Shown: positions 1 to 11,929 of the stretch, piece after piece
Numbering within the stretch: the stretch's first letter is position 1
Layout: every line of letters starts with the position of its first letter
DNA from: Ascaris suum
Taxonomy: Eukaryota > Nematoda > Chromadorea > Rhabditida > Ascarididae
DNA length: 64,000 nucleotides
Assembly: GCA_013433145.1 (NCBI GenBank)
Contig: CM024168.1
Span: forward strand, 3,534,001-3,598,000
Reading direction: 5' to 3'
Translations under genes and position numbers: made by a program
The notes under the pieces: model-generated
Told to the model about the DNA's origin: nothing
What the model saw: the letters and a program-made list of their open reading frames with translations, nothing else
Databases searched by the model: none

Positions 1-111
1 CTCTGCTTTATTAAAAGTTTGAGGTGTTCTACTAATAATCCTTTTTTGAATCTAATAAATCCATATATATATATATATATATCCTTATCAGTTTTTGAAT
101 AATTTTTAAAG

Positions 112-2411
112 GAAATGATCAACGAGCTACGTAGTCCAGAAAAACATGCGGCTCTTGCATCGGGTGCTAAAGCGATGTTATCGTGTTGTGATGGAGCATC
201 CGACTCGCAGAAGCCAAAAGGGTTGAGTCTTCTCGAAAGGGTAGGACTTCGTGTATTATTTCTTCAAATTTTGCGAGCATTCTCATGTACTGGGAAGTGT
301 TGGTTTCGTTCAGGTTGTCTGTTTTATGCTCATCCTCCCTCCGTTCTCTTCACCCCTCCTTTCCCTTCCCTCACAGATATGCAAAAATCGCACTGATGGA
401 TTTCCGCTCACCACTGTAATTGCATGGTATTTTTGATAGCAGATATTATAGAACATTCGAATACATCAATACGAATATTTAAACGAGTTGTACTTATACA
501 TCAATTCAGTGGCTTCAGAAATGACATCAGTTTACACTTTTTTTGAATGCTTTCGGTTAATAATAAGAAAATGGTTTATTGATGTAGAATGACTCGCATT
601 GTGGAAATTGCGTAAGAAAGATCGTCGATGCTGATAAGTTTGTTATTGTTGGTATCTTTTGGTGATAGTAAAATATTTTGAAAAAGTTTTACAGATCCGT
701 GCAAAGGAGCAAGCAAAGAAATGTGCAGAAATGATGCGTGATCCAGCAGTCGAAATCCGCAAAGGAAGACTCGAGAGACTTTCTCGTTCTACGCTTCGCA
801 ATATTTGCAGGTATATTTCCTTGTGTTTTCTTCGGCTCATTATTGCTTGTCATGTTCTCTATACTATTAAGCTTAGGAAAAAAATGTGTAAGCATGGAGA
901 ATCTAAGCGGAGGGGAAGAAAGCCCAAGTATAAATACGTATGATATATATATGTATGATTGCTTGCAGCGTGCTGTGTGTATGCACATGCAGAAATATAT
1001 TTTGCATCAAGTTTGCTTAGGTCATAAAAGCTTCCAAATATAAATATTCGCCACTTGACGTTAGGCATCTTGAACTGATTGAGGGTTGGTATTATCCGTC
1101 CAGAGTAATTCGAAAAAGCAGTCGCCTAGTCATGATCTAGATCTAAGGGCAACAATCATTTCCGAGCAGCGATTCGGCTGTATGCGATTCTCAACGGTTT
1201 TATTAGAGAAATGAGGGAATTTCGACTGGGTAAATTTTGATAATTTTATGAGACTTTGAAATCTAGTACTTATAGAATTTTATTACTCTTCCGTTTTGGC
1301 TCTGAGTTCCGAAAAACATTTTCATGTTTTTATTTGTTTACGCATTTCCTAGGGTACTACCACTGAAAAAATTTGGGAAGGGGAGGGCAGTGGAAGATGC
1401 AATTTGATTCCGTAAAAGAGATCACGATTTTTCAGTTTTGTGAGTTGTTATCCATCTGATTGCGCGAGTAATTTCATTGTGTGAGAACGTTTGTTTTGTC
1501 GGAAAATGAGGAGCGCTTACGGGCAATGTGGTAAGTCACAATGTACAACTTTTGTTTCGGACAAAGTCTTACCCCAGCGCTTTGATATATGAGGCCGCCC
1601 TGAAAGAAAGCTAATTGAAAATTGGGTATTTAAATTCAAATTTAGATGGGGACAAATGCTAAGACATCACGCTGCTCCTTATATCCGATCATTTTGTAGT
1701 TATTTTATATAAGTCTGCGATCATAAGTCATATATATATTTATTAAGTTGTTGATTTGTGTGTAAGTTTCATATTTTCAGTTATTATGCGTTCAAGAAGG
1801 CAACAACTATGGAATTGAACGAGATGATCTCTAAGCTTGCATTCAGTGATAGCGGGTCCACGAAATGTTCGTTTCGTTGTGCATGTTTTCGTTTTTGAAA
1901 CCTTTTTCTTTTGGATGTTTTTTTGGTATGTAGAACTCAGTTCGATTATTGCAAGATAGAAACGGAGGTGTGAATTGGTCGTGGAATGATTTCCTGCAAG
2001 TTATGAAAAGATGTTTTTGATGGGATCATTGGTCTGTTGACTCACAATTAATTTTGCAAACGTGACATGTCAGTCTGCAGGCTTACGTGCATTCTTTTTT
2101 CTTCTCTTTATCTTTTGTTTACTCAGTTGCCGCCGAGGCTAATTCGAGCAAAATTCTTTTGGCAAGACAAATAGATGGCACGGAATTGATGATATTGATC
2201 TTTTATTGATCACTTATGCACCATCCGTCGACCTGAGATTGTTAAAAATCTTTTAGTGGAAATTGAGGCTCAAATCGAGCTGCTATGTGATGTTGCACCC
2301 GAGTTCTTCACGATGAAATCAATTCGAGAAGTTCGCTATGTGCATCTACAGCGCAACGATTACGATGCCATTCACAGTATCATTATTCGTGAGATGGCGG
2401 CCAGCAGTTAA
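112..2411 (+). CDS. CDT1: DNA replication licensing factor CDT1, C-terminal part (partial, 4 exons)
   Basis: CDT1 loads the MCM helicase onto origins together with ORC and CDC6, in the nucleus, and is held in check by geminin. Four exons join in phase: 112-240 (phase 0 out), 695-810 (phase 2 out), 1781-1866 (phase 1 out) and 2257-2411 with stop TAA. They give about 161 residues of C-terminus; the rest lies before the window. The segment LLERIRAKEQAKK, followed by RDPAVEIRKGRLERL and LRNICR, is the conserved linker and first helix of the CDT1 C-terminal winged-helix (MCM-binding) domain. The last exon, with IEAQIELLCDVAPEFF and then VRYVHL, matches the domain's final helices and beta-wing. Exon 3 could instead end at 1845 (donor GTGATA), removing 7 residues in the same phase; the chosen donor GTTCGT is weak but fits the family length better. 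The identification rests on motif recall, not alignment. Confidence 0.78.
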
Positions 2412-5014
2412 TCATCTCTTATGTTAATGACAAAGTGTTTCAGTTTGTTAACTCCTGAAAAGTATTTTTCTTTGAAGTTTCACATACCATTCGGTTAGAC
2501 CAGGCTCGCGACCAGGTAGAAGGGAAGGACGCAACGTGCCTATTTTAAGTGATTTGCACAATGCGTGGGAGGAAAATGAAGGGAATTCTTGATCCAGATG
2601 GCTTCGAGCTTTTTAACCGTGGAATTTCAATAACATATGTACTCCTTGAAGTTGGTTTTTTGCTTCTTTCCAGTATCAAAGTTCCTTCAGGTGAATAAGC
2701 GTGATGTTTTTGGCTCATGAACACATCGCGTTCTCGGTCCTTAAAATTGTGGTTTCCTCAATGTGTTTCTCAAAATGGACGGCCATCCCTCGTCTGATAA
2801 ATTGCGAGCAGCTGCACCAACTTATTTAATTATGATTGATGGAAGAGGGTGATTTGGCATTTTCGGCGTTAAGCGTAAGAGTATCTAAGAACCGTGCATA
2901 TTGCTAGCACGCTAAATTTCCAGAATTAAAACATATCACGTAGGGTTTACAATTGTCTGAATGTTTGCTTCGGGGTGAAAGCCCTGAATTCATTGCGTAA
3001 TTCGATCGGTGATATTTGTGCACTGTCCTATGGTCGAATCCGTAACATATAATGAAATGATTCTTGCAGTACTGTAAGGTTCATTTTTCTTCCTATGGAA
3101 CGTGTTTGTGTGGTACGTTGTTGAGTATTAACTAATCTACCATAGTTAGAGGTAAAAATTTACTTTTGAGTCGATTAGGTTTAATAGTGCATATCTATGA
3201 ACAACGAAATTTTGACTGGAAATGGCTTAAAGCGATGGAGTTTCTATTTCCGGTCGGGCAGGTTTGCAAATAGTTTTTGATGTTTCCTTACATTTAGTTA
3301 TAAGTCGTTCAATGAGTGATGGCTTCTTACCTTATCATTTTGACTCATACGTTTCTTCTAGTAGGTGTTCTTGTTTGTGTTTCGTCTAATAAATTCGTTG
3401 AGTGCCTTCTAATAGTAAAAAGTTTGTGTTCTTCCAAAAGGGGGGCAAAAATTCTTTGAAATCATATTTAAATCGCTGAATTTTCAGTAGAAATTTGTTT
3501 TGGGAAAGGGGGGGGGGGGTATTCGCATTGCTCTTAGATGGTTTCACAATGTTTTATACAACGCTCGCTTCTGTGATTACCTAGTGATGAATCATTGAAG
3601 TTTTTAGGCAAATGATCTCTAATTCGATGACTTCTCTATGAAAAAAAAAAAACATCGTACTTCTGAACGCGTCACAATGTTCGCATACTCTTACCATCTT
3701 AAGTTTGAAAAGAACTGTTAGAAAAATTGAGCTCGAAGCTCAACAAAGAAAACTTCAGCAACAGCAATCAGGTGTGATTAGAAAGCTACGCATCTATTAG
3801 GGAGATGCTCGATATCTATTTAAAATCCTTGTTTTATATTCGGGAGTTTTTTTTTCTCTTGTCTAAGTGGTGCTTGTTGATTTCCGATTTGCCAATGGGA
3901 AGTTGAAATTTCATGCTGTTATGATTATGAGGCAAGTAGGTTATCATCATTGTTTTCTCCTAGTGCGCGTTGTTTTTTGATGCGATGATTGTTTAACTAT
4001 GTGGATTGGCGCATTATCACTTCAACGGAAGGAAACAACTTCAAGCGTGGACATATACTTTTTTAAAGAGGCCCATTCACACTATTTGAATGCTTTTCTT
4101 TAGATTTTTTTTTTTGAAAACTTTACTTCGTAGATATCGTTCACTACCAACACCGTAGTAGCCTTGATCAATATTTGTTTTTCTGATCCTTCCGGAAAAA
4201 CACTTTCCGGTTTAGAAGTATTTAATACATTCGAATTATCACAGACACTTTTACAGCGATATTTTATCGCGTAATTTTGAAATTGCGGTTAATGATGCTG
4301 TTGATTGAGATGGACATGAAGGTGCTGTGAGAATTACTCTCCTGAACAAGAGTAGTTTTTTTTCGAGGGGCTTTATACAGATTGTATCATGCGTGAATAT
4401 TTATCCAGGGGAAGATTATAATGGCTTAGAAAAGCGTTACTAGTTTAGTAGCATCTTTTGAATTTTTGGAGCTATGTGAGGATCAAAATTTCGCCTCCAT
4501 ATTATTTGTATGTTTTTTCAGTGAATAGTGGTGTTTTTATGCCTATTCTATCATTATGAAGCTAATAGTGGGGGAGAGGAACGTCTAATATGAGTAAGAA
4601 GGAGGTGAGCATATGCGTATTACCGTATGCATTTGATTTTTAGGTACCTTGTTGTGCTTCATATTCATTGCTAATCGAGAGCGACACGAAGAATGTCGAC
4701 TGCTATTTTCGTTGTGCATTTCTGCTGTGCAGTTTTGTTGTTCATCATTTTTGCTGCGTTTTTTTTTTTTGCATCGTTTCACATTGCCAGTAAAGTTCGT
4801 ACTTGGTCGTTTTTTTGGAAATATTTTCCCTCTTTTGATCAATATTCTCGCCTATACCTATTGCAACTAAAAACTTTCAACCGATTATTAACTGTTGTGT
4901 TTCCAGTAGAAATGCTTATGCATGAGCGCAAGTGTTGCTGATTTTGATGTGTAGAAAAGGATAATGTTTGATGTGAGACGCTGTCATGCAGCAGTGAGAA
5001 TGCTTCAGAAGGTA

Positions 5015-5069
5015 GTGCATAAAGTTATGCAGCAGGTGCATTTTGCACCTGCTGCATAACTTTTTGCAC
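5015..5069. repeat. near-perfect hairpin, 26-bp arms, 3-nt loop
   Basis: The arm at 5021-5040 (AAAGTTATGCAGCAGGTGCA) is the exact reverse complement of 5044-5063, separated by TTT. One mismatch then allows six more bases per arm, so the stem is 26 bp from 5015 to 5069. It lies about 210 bases downstream of the b561 stop codon on the - strand, so it may fall in that gene's 3' UTR. The loop is too short for a typical microRNA precursor. Confidence 0.85.
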
Positions 5070-5178
5070 AAGAGAGCTACTACATAAGTCGTAGAATCAC
5101 ATGAGCGTTTGCATCATTTTATATACAATCCGCTCTTTTCACCTTTCATGTTTGTGAGAAATCCATCATACGAACAAG

Positions 5179-5220
5179 CCACAATTGGTACCTTCACCCA
5201 ACGTAGAGTGGCAATTGTGG
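5179..5220. repeat. 9-bp inverted repeat
   Basis: CCACAATTG at 5179-5187 is the reverse complement of CAATTGTGG at 5212-5220. The 24-base spacer contains GGTACC-like sequence. It sits 60 bases from the b561 stop codon and about 110 bases from the longer hairpin. Confidence 0.6.
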
Positions 5221-5281
5221 GATTTCGTTAAGGGTACGCAACTGGTACGTTGGTACCATTTCACCTAGATCTCGCGTTGCG

Positions 5282-8200
5282 CTACTTCCGCCTTGCTCCA
5301 ATAAAGCTGATCAGCGCTATTGAGACTGCAGCAGTGAGACAAATGTATAGCGTACCGATTGCTGTCATAAGACGTTTAACCTGCAAGAAAATAAAGTTTT
5401 TCATTGAAAATAAAAAAAAAAAAAACGCGAATATTAGTCAATTTTTGAAATAGCGACCTATATAAAAGCGATGAAAATAGAAATCTGCAATTGAAAAAAA
5501 ATTTTCGAAACGAGATTTCATGTTTTCTGCGATATCGCACTTATAAGGAAAGAGAAATTTTCTAATTTGGTCTTTTTTTTTCAAGTCAGAAAAAGATTTG
5601 AGGCGGAATTTTTACGTTCTTAATATGGAGCATTTGGTCGTTCATTTCATATCCGTTGTATTTCGCTAACTCGTCTTTTTATTTATAATGGTGAAATTCT
5701 AACCTTATTAGATATGTTTGCTGTATTAATTTACATTTCAATAAGTATGAAAAAAAAAACAACTGTCATATTCATAGATATTCATTACTTAAGGTTCTGC
5801 GAGGTTATTGACTTTTCAAGATGAAAGCATAAACAAACCGTTTTGATTGAAATACTCGGTAAAAGTGTTTGCTGCTTATTGTCTGTGTTGGGTATCGTTA
5901 GTTTCGATTGCAATAAAATAAGAAGCGAATCGCCAAAAATAAATGCAATAAGAGTACCGGCGATAAATATGCAAATTGCAATCGTTGCATTCTGAACGCT
6001 GCTCACATAGGTAGTGAAATCACACGCCAACGCAATGGCTGCTACTGAAAATCATTCATCACTTGTTACTGTGCAAAGAAATAAAGAGTTAATCCTAGAT
6101 GGTTATATCATTAACGCCCTCGCAAATATTTTTAAAGGGAGGCACTGTGTCGTCGTGAAATTTAGCCAATGGCGCTAGAACACTTATTGAATTTATTTCA
6201 ACTCTATCCACCGCTATCCCTCTCTTTTTTCCACACATCTCCAAAATATTTTTCATTCCTATGTGCGCAACTGAAACTCCCTATGTGGTTATTCTGAGCC
6301 GCTGTTCTTCTACTTAAAAGCTAGAGCGACATATTTTTGGACGTGAGACTTTCGTTTTGCTTCTGTCATTTGAAAGTTTTTATGACGAGAAATTTCTGAC
6401 AAAAGCATGGAGGAAAATAAGTAGAAATGAATTGGTATATGTACTAAACATATAACACTTGAAATTCATGTTCGGCTTTATGTTCTGAAATGTTTTGTCT
6501 GAATTAAAGAACTTACTGCCAAATACCCAGGCCACCATTCCAAGAGCACGATGTGCCCAATTAAAGTAAGCTCTTGCTGGATGATCTTTACCACAGCGTA
6601 ATAATGCAACGAATGGTTGAAGCCATGCAAAGATTATAGCGAAGATCCCAAAAATTGAATGATATGAAGCAGTCGAATAATTTCTTGACCCTCCACCAAC
6701 CTGAAAAACATATATGGCTCCAGCAATTTATGATCACAATTCTTTCACGTTTCGAGCATAGAAATAACTATTTCTATAGAGTTTTCCCTTTGTAGAAATA
6801 TATGACAGTCGAAATGCTCGAAGATGAAATGAGTGCCACCGAATGACGTAACTGAATAAAAAACCTCTAAACTATAGCAAGAAGGTTGATTCCTTTCGCA
6901 TTTTAGAATATGTGTTGCATAGGTGTAGCTTCGCTTACGTATGGAATAATCGCTTTTTATAACAAGCAGAAAACACACTTAAGGAGGTGCACAAATCTTG
7001 CCACTGCTAAAGAAAACAAGAGGCAATTCCGACAAAGTCCGGCAACAGAAGCACAGACCTTTGGTCCAGTCCATTTCCACTCATGTGCAATGAGTATGGC
7101 CACCAGTCCTGCAATCGCCAATACGGCGGCAATAATATTAAATGCTCTATGAACCTGAAATAGGTACCTTTCAGTCGTCTTCATAGTGTAATTTTCGGTG
7201 ATGGCATCGATAAATAAATGAAAAGCCATAAAAGGCATTGATGATTTTGGGCATATGGGAATTGAATGGTGAAAAGGTCCTCTACGATGAATGTAACACA
7301 CGAAAACACAATTGCAAACATCTCAGAAGATATGTGTTGTAGAGTGCATGAAGCGTGCGAAAATTAACGAATGCGGAATTAGTTTTACATCCGTCCACGC
7401 AATAATCGCTATCTTTGTGGTTTTGAAACTTTTTTTGTGCACATTAATGCGTAGTGGTGTTCAAAAGTTTATCATCGCTTTTTTTTTCTATGATGAGCTC
7501 GTAATATTACGAAATCGCATTGCTCCTCATATTCCGGGTTAAAATTTACATATTTGCAAAATCTCTTCCCTCGCTTCGATACTTTATTATATGCAAAAGG
7601 CACAGTTGTAACAAACTTCATTGAGTCATTTACTCTATAGCGCTTTCAGCGCATTATGCCTGCTAAATCTTGTAACTATAGCTTCGATTCCTTTCTGGTT
7701 GTTGAAGCTAACAAACCAAGAGACATGCGCACACATATACACACGCACTGACCGACTATCGTGGCGATGAGCGAATATATTAGATTCTTTGTGTAAATTC
7801 AAGAAATCGGCTAATATATATAGCAACGCATTATATTTGGCATGGAAATTCTAATTCAACATGATTGAAATTTATTGTTTTTTAAAGCGATTTCAATAAT
7901 TAACGCAATTCGAGTTTTTCAATAATTTGCGATTGCTGAATAAGCAATATTTCTATTGCTTTTTAGAATAGTTCATTATGTGAATTTGCATATGCAACAT
8001 ACATGGAACCAAAGTTGAAGTCCACAAATTGTACGATGTGACCAATGCGATTTGAAATATCTCGCACACATGATCCCAATTGTCATAAAAAAGAGCCATG
8101 CGAGTATGAGACATTTACCTTAAAATTTACTCTTTATTTGATGAGAAAAAGTTTTGCTGAAAAGCTCAGTTTTTTCTCCGTTATAATTTTAAAAAAAATC

Positions 8201-11200
8201 TGAAACAATTCAGATTAAAAATTTTTTTGACTTTTAAAAATCATTTCGGAGTACAAATTTGAGAAAGAATTAGCAATGGGTAATTTTATACTTTTATAGA
8301 AATTTCGAATATGAGAGAAAGAATGGATTAAAGATGAGACATCGCCTTTATTGTTTTCCTCATGAGGAAATAATTTCCTATTGTAGCAATTAATATTGAT
8401 TTACGTTCTGAAATTTGAATCGCACATTGAAAAAATTAATGAAAATAAACAAAAAGAGAGTTTTCCGATGTTTTGATAGAATTGATTGGAGTATTCAGAG
8501 AGTTTTCGAGTACAACAAAAACTTGGAGCTGAGAATTTAGCGAAGAAAGAATCCGAGAATCGCTAAGTGCGGTAAAAATTGAGAAAGCCATCTTCTAGAG
8601 GAAGTTGAATTCAATGCACAAAAAATTCATCACGTCGAAAAGTGCTGTATTCAGAATTGCAACCGTTTACTCCCAACTCCGAACCCTTCTCTCTTTCACC
8701 CCCCCCCCCCCCCGCCCCTCTAACCACTTCCTTCTCGAGAATGACATAAGTGTAATGGAAATCGGTACAGTGAAGTTTCGATGCTAGAGCGGAATTTTAT
8801 AATATTATATCAATCAAAATTTGATCCCATTCTGTATTTTCTTCCTTTTCTTCTTCCCCCCTTCTCAACGGATGATAAAAAACCGCAATTATTCTTGCAT
8901 GTTAGTAGTTTAGCGCAATATACGAGAAAATTTTTTTGGTTTTGAAATACCAAAATTCCGTTATTTGATGATTGCAGAATTTATCAAAACAATTGACCGA
9001 ATCCTATTTCACAACGAATAAACGCTACTCAGTCCGTTTCATTTTCATGCAATATCATTATCTCTGCATAAAGAAGATATTTCTTTGTCGTATGTGGCAT
9101 TTGCCATGAGCATGGTTGTTCTCCTGCATAAAGACTAATAAGTCAAAAACCTTATCTTTCAAGTATTCGCTACGAAATACTTTCTCTTTCGATAATTCAA
9201 CAATAAATCAAAAACAATGCGGCATTTTTGGAGGGCGAAATTAGTTAAGAGTTGGTGAAAACACACTACGAATTGGACCATATCGCATTGGAATCTCCGC
9301 TTTCTCCTAAGGGGCTATTTATGATATATTATGTTGGTAATTAACACTTTCTTAAACATTTGTTTAGTCAGCAATGAATTCATATATGAAACACATTCAG
9401 ATGTGATGCTAGGATCTACTAAATTTTCCATAATTTAGTGGTTATGCTTGTGAAGCTGATTAATTTCCCCCATTTACGCTTCACTTCTTTTCATTTAGCT
9501 AATTATCGGTCCCTTTCACGTTATCTGCGCTTGAAATTAACCATATAATTTGCTATTGTTTAAACCATTTTTTATTGCAATCATCAAAACATTTTATTAT
9601 CCCTTATAACCGTTTCTCTTCTGTTTTAGTAATTCCTCATCTTTTAAACGAAAATTCCTTCAGTTTTTTTCCTAAGAAACTTCTAGTCGTTGGTTTTATC
9701 TCGGTATAGACGATTTGTTTATTTATAAAAATTGAATGTTTGGATAGAAAGAAGCTCAAACCATGAATCATTACAAGAACAGCTTTCAGTCCAGGATGGA
9801 TTGCCCGAGAAGAAGCTTCCGGTGTTGTTATATTTTGCGAAAACGACGTTTGAATCTATAAACGACTCTTTCTTGGCAAATTATAATGTACTGCATTGAA
9901 AGAAAAAACAAAAAATGATACATCTCTATGATCGCTATAAATGGCTGCCAAATTTGTGGAAAAGTTGATATTTTGGAATTGCTGATTTGAATCACTAAAT
10001 CGCGAGCTAAATTTATTAGCAATTTTAGAATTTCTGGTGTCAGAAGAAGCGTATTAAAAACCTTTAACCTCTATATGCGGAATAATTACCCATATGCTAA
10101 TTTAGCCCAAGAGTATGTGGAGTGCAGGGCAGGTACGCTTATCACTGTTCCTTGATGATGGCGAATATTTATAGATGTTGAGCTCAGAGGAGGATGTCAT
10201 CTGCTTCCGAGACCCTCAGCTAAAAGCTTTATTGAAGCCGCATAAATTTAAAATAATATGAAGATGCGTTTCTCGTTGCGAACTTCTTCAGATTTCATCG
10301 CGAACGTTACGACCAAAAATTCACAAGTAGGCTGGAGATGTTTAACGTCGAAACATTGAAATATTGCATGCTCAAATTTTATTTGATGATAAAATCGAGC
10401 ACGGCTTTAAGGTGTTCTATTACCTGGAATGTTTCGTTTTGACGCCCTGTTTGGCATCAGTTTCATCTCACCAAAAAAATTTAGGAACTTTGCAGAACGC
10501 AATACAAGCAACATTCTACTGAATTTCTAATTTTGTACTGCACGAGTCCGGAATCTATTCCGTGCCAACGTCGCACTCTCTCGAGCTTTTAAGCGCTGAC
10601 CGAGTCTTTTCAATTCCAATACGAGTGCTAATTTCCCATTGTGAATCTTTGTTCGGCCGAACACTTTCTTAAGGATGTTTTGCTAGTTGAGTTTTTCGTT
10701 CCTACACCGTTGCGTTCTTCGCTATCTTTCTATGTTTTTCATATTTATATACTTTTTAATGTTTGCATATTTCAAGACGTTGAAATAAATAAATAAATGA
10801 ATAAAAACTCATAATTGATATTTCAATCTTTTACGAATGTTGTCACACAGCATTCATTTTTTTGGAAAGTTTTGCTTTCACCAATATTTGCCAATATTTT
10901 TCTTTTTCAATATCTCTAATTCATTTTTTATTCACGATTATAAATGGCTATTTCAAATTATATCAATGGAGATATATTTTTTTGTAATTGAAATATGGAG
11001 ATGATTATTTCATTTGGCAGCATTAGAAGATATTGATATGCAAGTGCAATATTCCGAAATCATTACAAGAATGTTGCACTTAATTCAACAATAAATAAAC
11101 ATAATTGAAATTCAACGAGGAATTTTGCCAATGAAAATAGCACACTCACCAAAATCATAAATAAAATGCCAAAAATGAGGAAATGAGATGATCTATTCTC

Positions 11201-11203
11201 CAT
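5282..11203 (-). CDS. cytochrome b561-type membrane protein (ferric-chelate reductase 1-like core), complete, 7 exons
   Basis: This is a probable haem-b transmembrane electron carrier of the DOMON/b561 (FRRS1, SDR2) branch, acting at the cell surface or in endomembranes. Exons in gene order: 11203-11150, 9855-9762, 8118-8003, 7154-7059, 6700-6517, 6044-5839, 5380-5282. All phases agree, giving 282 residues. Residues 1-18 (MENRSSHFLIFGILFMIL) look like a signal peptide. Five or six membrane helices follow, with the four family histidines in their usual settings: H49 (MIHG before LILAW), H90 (WFHVHRAFN), H134 (SYHSIFG) and H170 (NWAHRALGMVAW). The CARYF motif after the first helix is also typical. 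The C-terminus ends in GARRK. An acceptor at 11225/11226, 22 bases before the ATG, may be a spliced-leader site. No DOMON domain was found: the exon coding the signal peptide joins directly, in phase 0, to the one before H49. A missed DOMON exon in the 1.3-kb first intron cannot be excluded. Confidence 0.85.
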
Positions 11204-11219
11204 TTCGTCGTTCTCGCCA

Positions 11220-11226
11220 CTTAAGC
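11220..11226 (-). other. possible trans-splice (or 5' UTR) acceptor of the b561 gene
   Basis: On the - strand the sequence reads AATAGTTTTAG followed by CTTAAGTGGCG, then ATG 22 bases later. A T-rich acceptor this close to the start codon is typical of spliced-leader addition in nematodes, but it could equally join an upstream 5' UTR exon. Confidence 0.4.
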
Positions 11227-11716
11227 TAAAACTATTCGTTTTCCATTTTTAGCGATAAAGATATAAACAATCACCAAACTAAGAAACCTGTTGAATATTT
11301 TGTGAAACAAAAGATGTTATAATGGAGCCATGAACTATATATAACAAAGAGACGTATTATAATGGCATGGCAACATGCTTCATCTCCCATTTTCCATCAC
11401 GACAACTACTGATTTTGTTTGCGTTGTACTCACTACTCACTGGGATTCCAAATCATCATTTATACTCAGTACTTCAGCGGTGAATAGAGGTGTAAACTTA
11501 TCGAAATTTTACGCATTAACCTAAGCAGTTAATTTATGCAAAAAAAAAAGCAATTTGGGATAGATCATAGAAAAGTAATAAATCAAACTAATAGAATATC
11601 TATGTGAATTTTATGCATGAAATTTTTAAATTTATGAATTTATTTATTCTCAGTTATTTCAAAGTAATTTTAGAAAATGCAGCTTATGATGTGGATTTTT
11701 ATATATATTTCATGAT

Positions 11717-11907
<191 letters not shown>

Positions 11908-11929
11908 CATGCAAATAAAATCCAATGCG

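Larger units (their letters stand above)
2412..5281. other. intergenic stretch between convergent CDT1 and b561 genes
   Basis: About 2.9 kb lies between the stop codons of two genes that point at each other. I see no convincing exon. Frames are short and AT-rich, with simple runs such as a G run near 3510 and an A run near 3643. It holds two inverted repeats, annotated separately, at 5015-5069 and 5179-5220. The 3' UTRs of both genes must lie here. Confidence 0.6.

Noticed and set aside
7635..7826. A - strand frame with CAHVSWFVSFNN that resembles the b561 segment after the first haem helix
   Set aside because: It has no usable donor before its stop, while the segment 8118-8003 (LILAWLFF...CARYF...WFH) has correct splice signals, phase and family motifs.
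9880..10330. Coding-like - strand frames considered as DOMON exons of the b561 gene
   Set aside because: No combination gave correct phases, splice signals and DOMON-like features, and the flanking exons already join in phase without them.
10541..10680. A basic - strand frame (KLALVLELKRLGQRLKARES) suggesting a transposon remnant
   Set aside because: No catalytic motif or repeat ends could be seen, and all three frames are open over part of it because the segment is less AT-rich.
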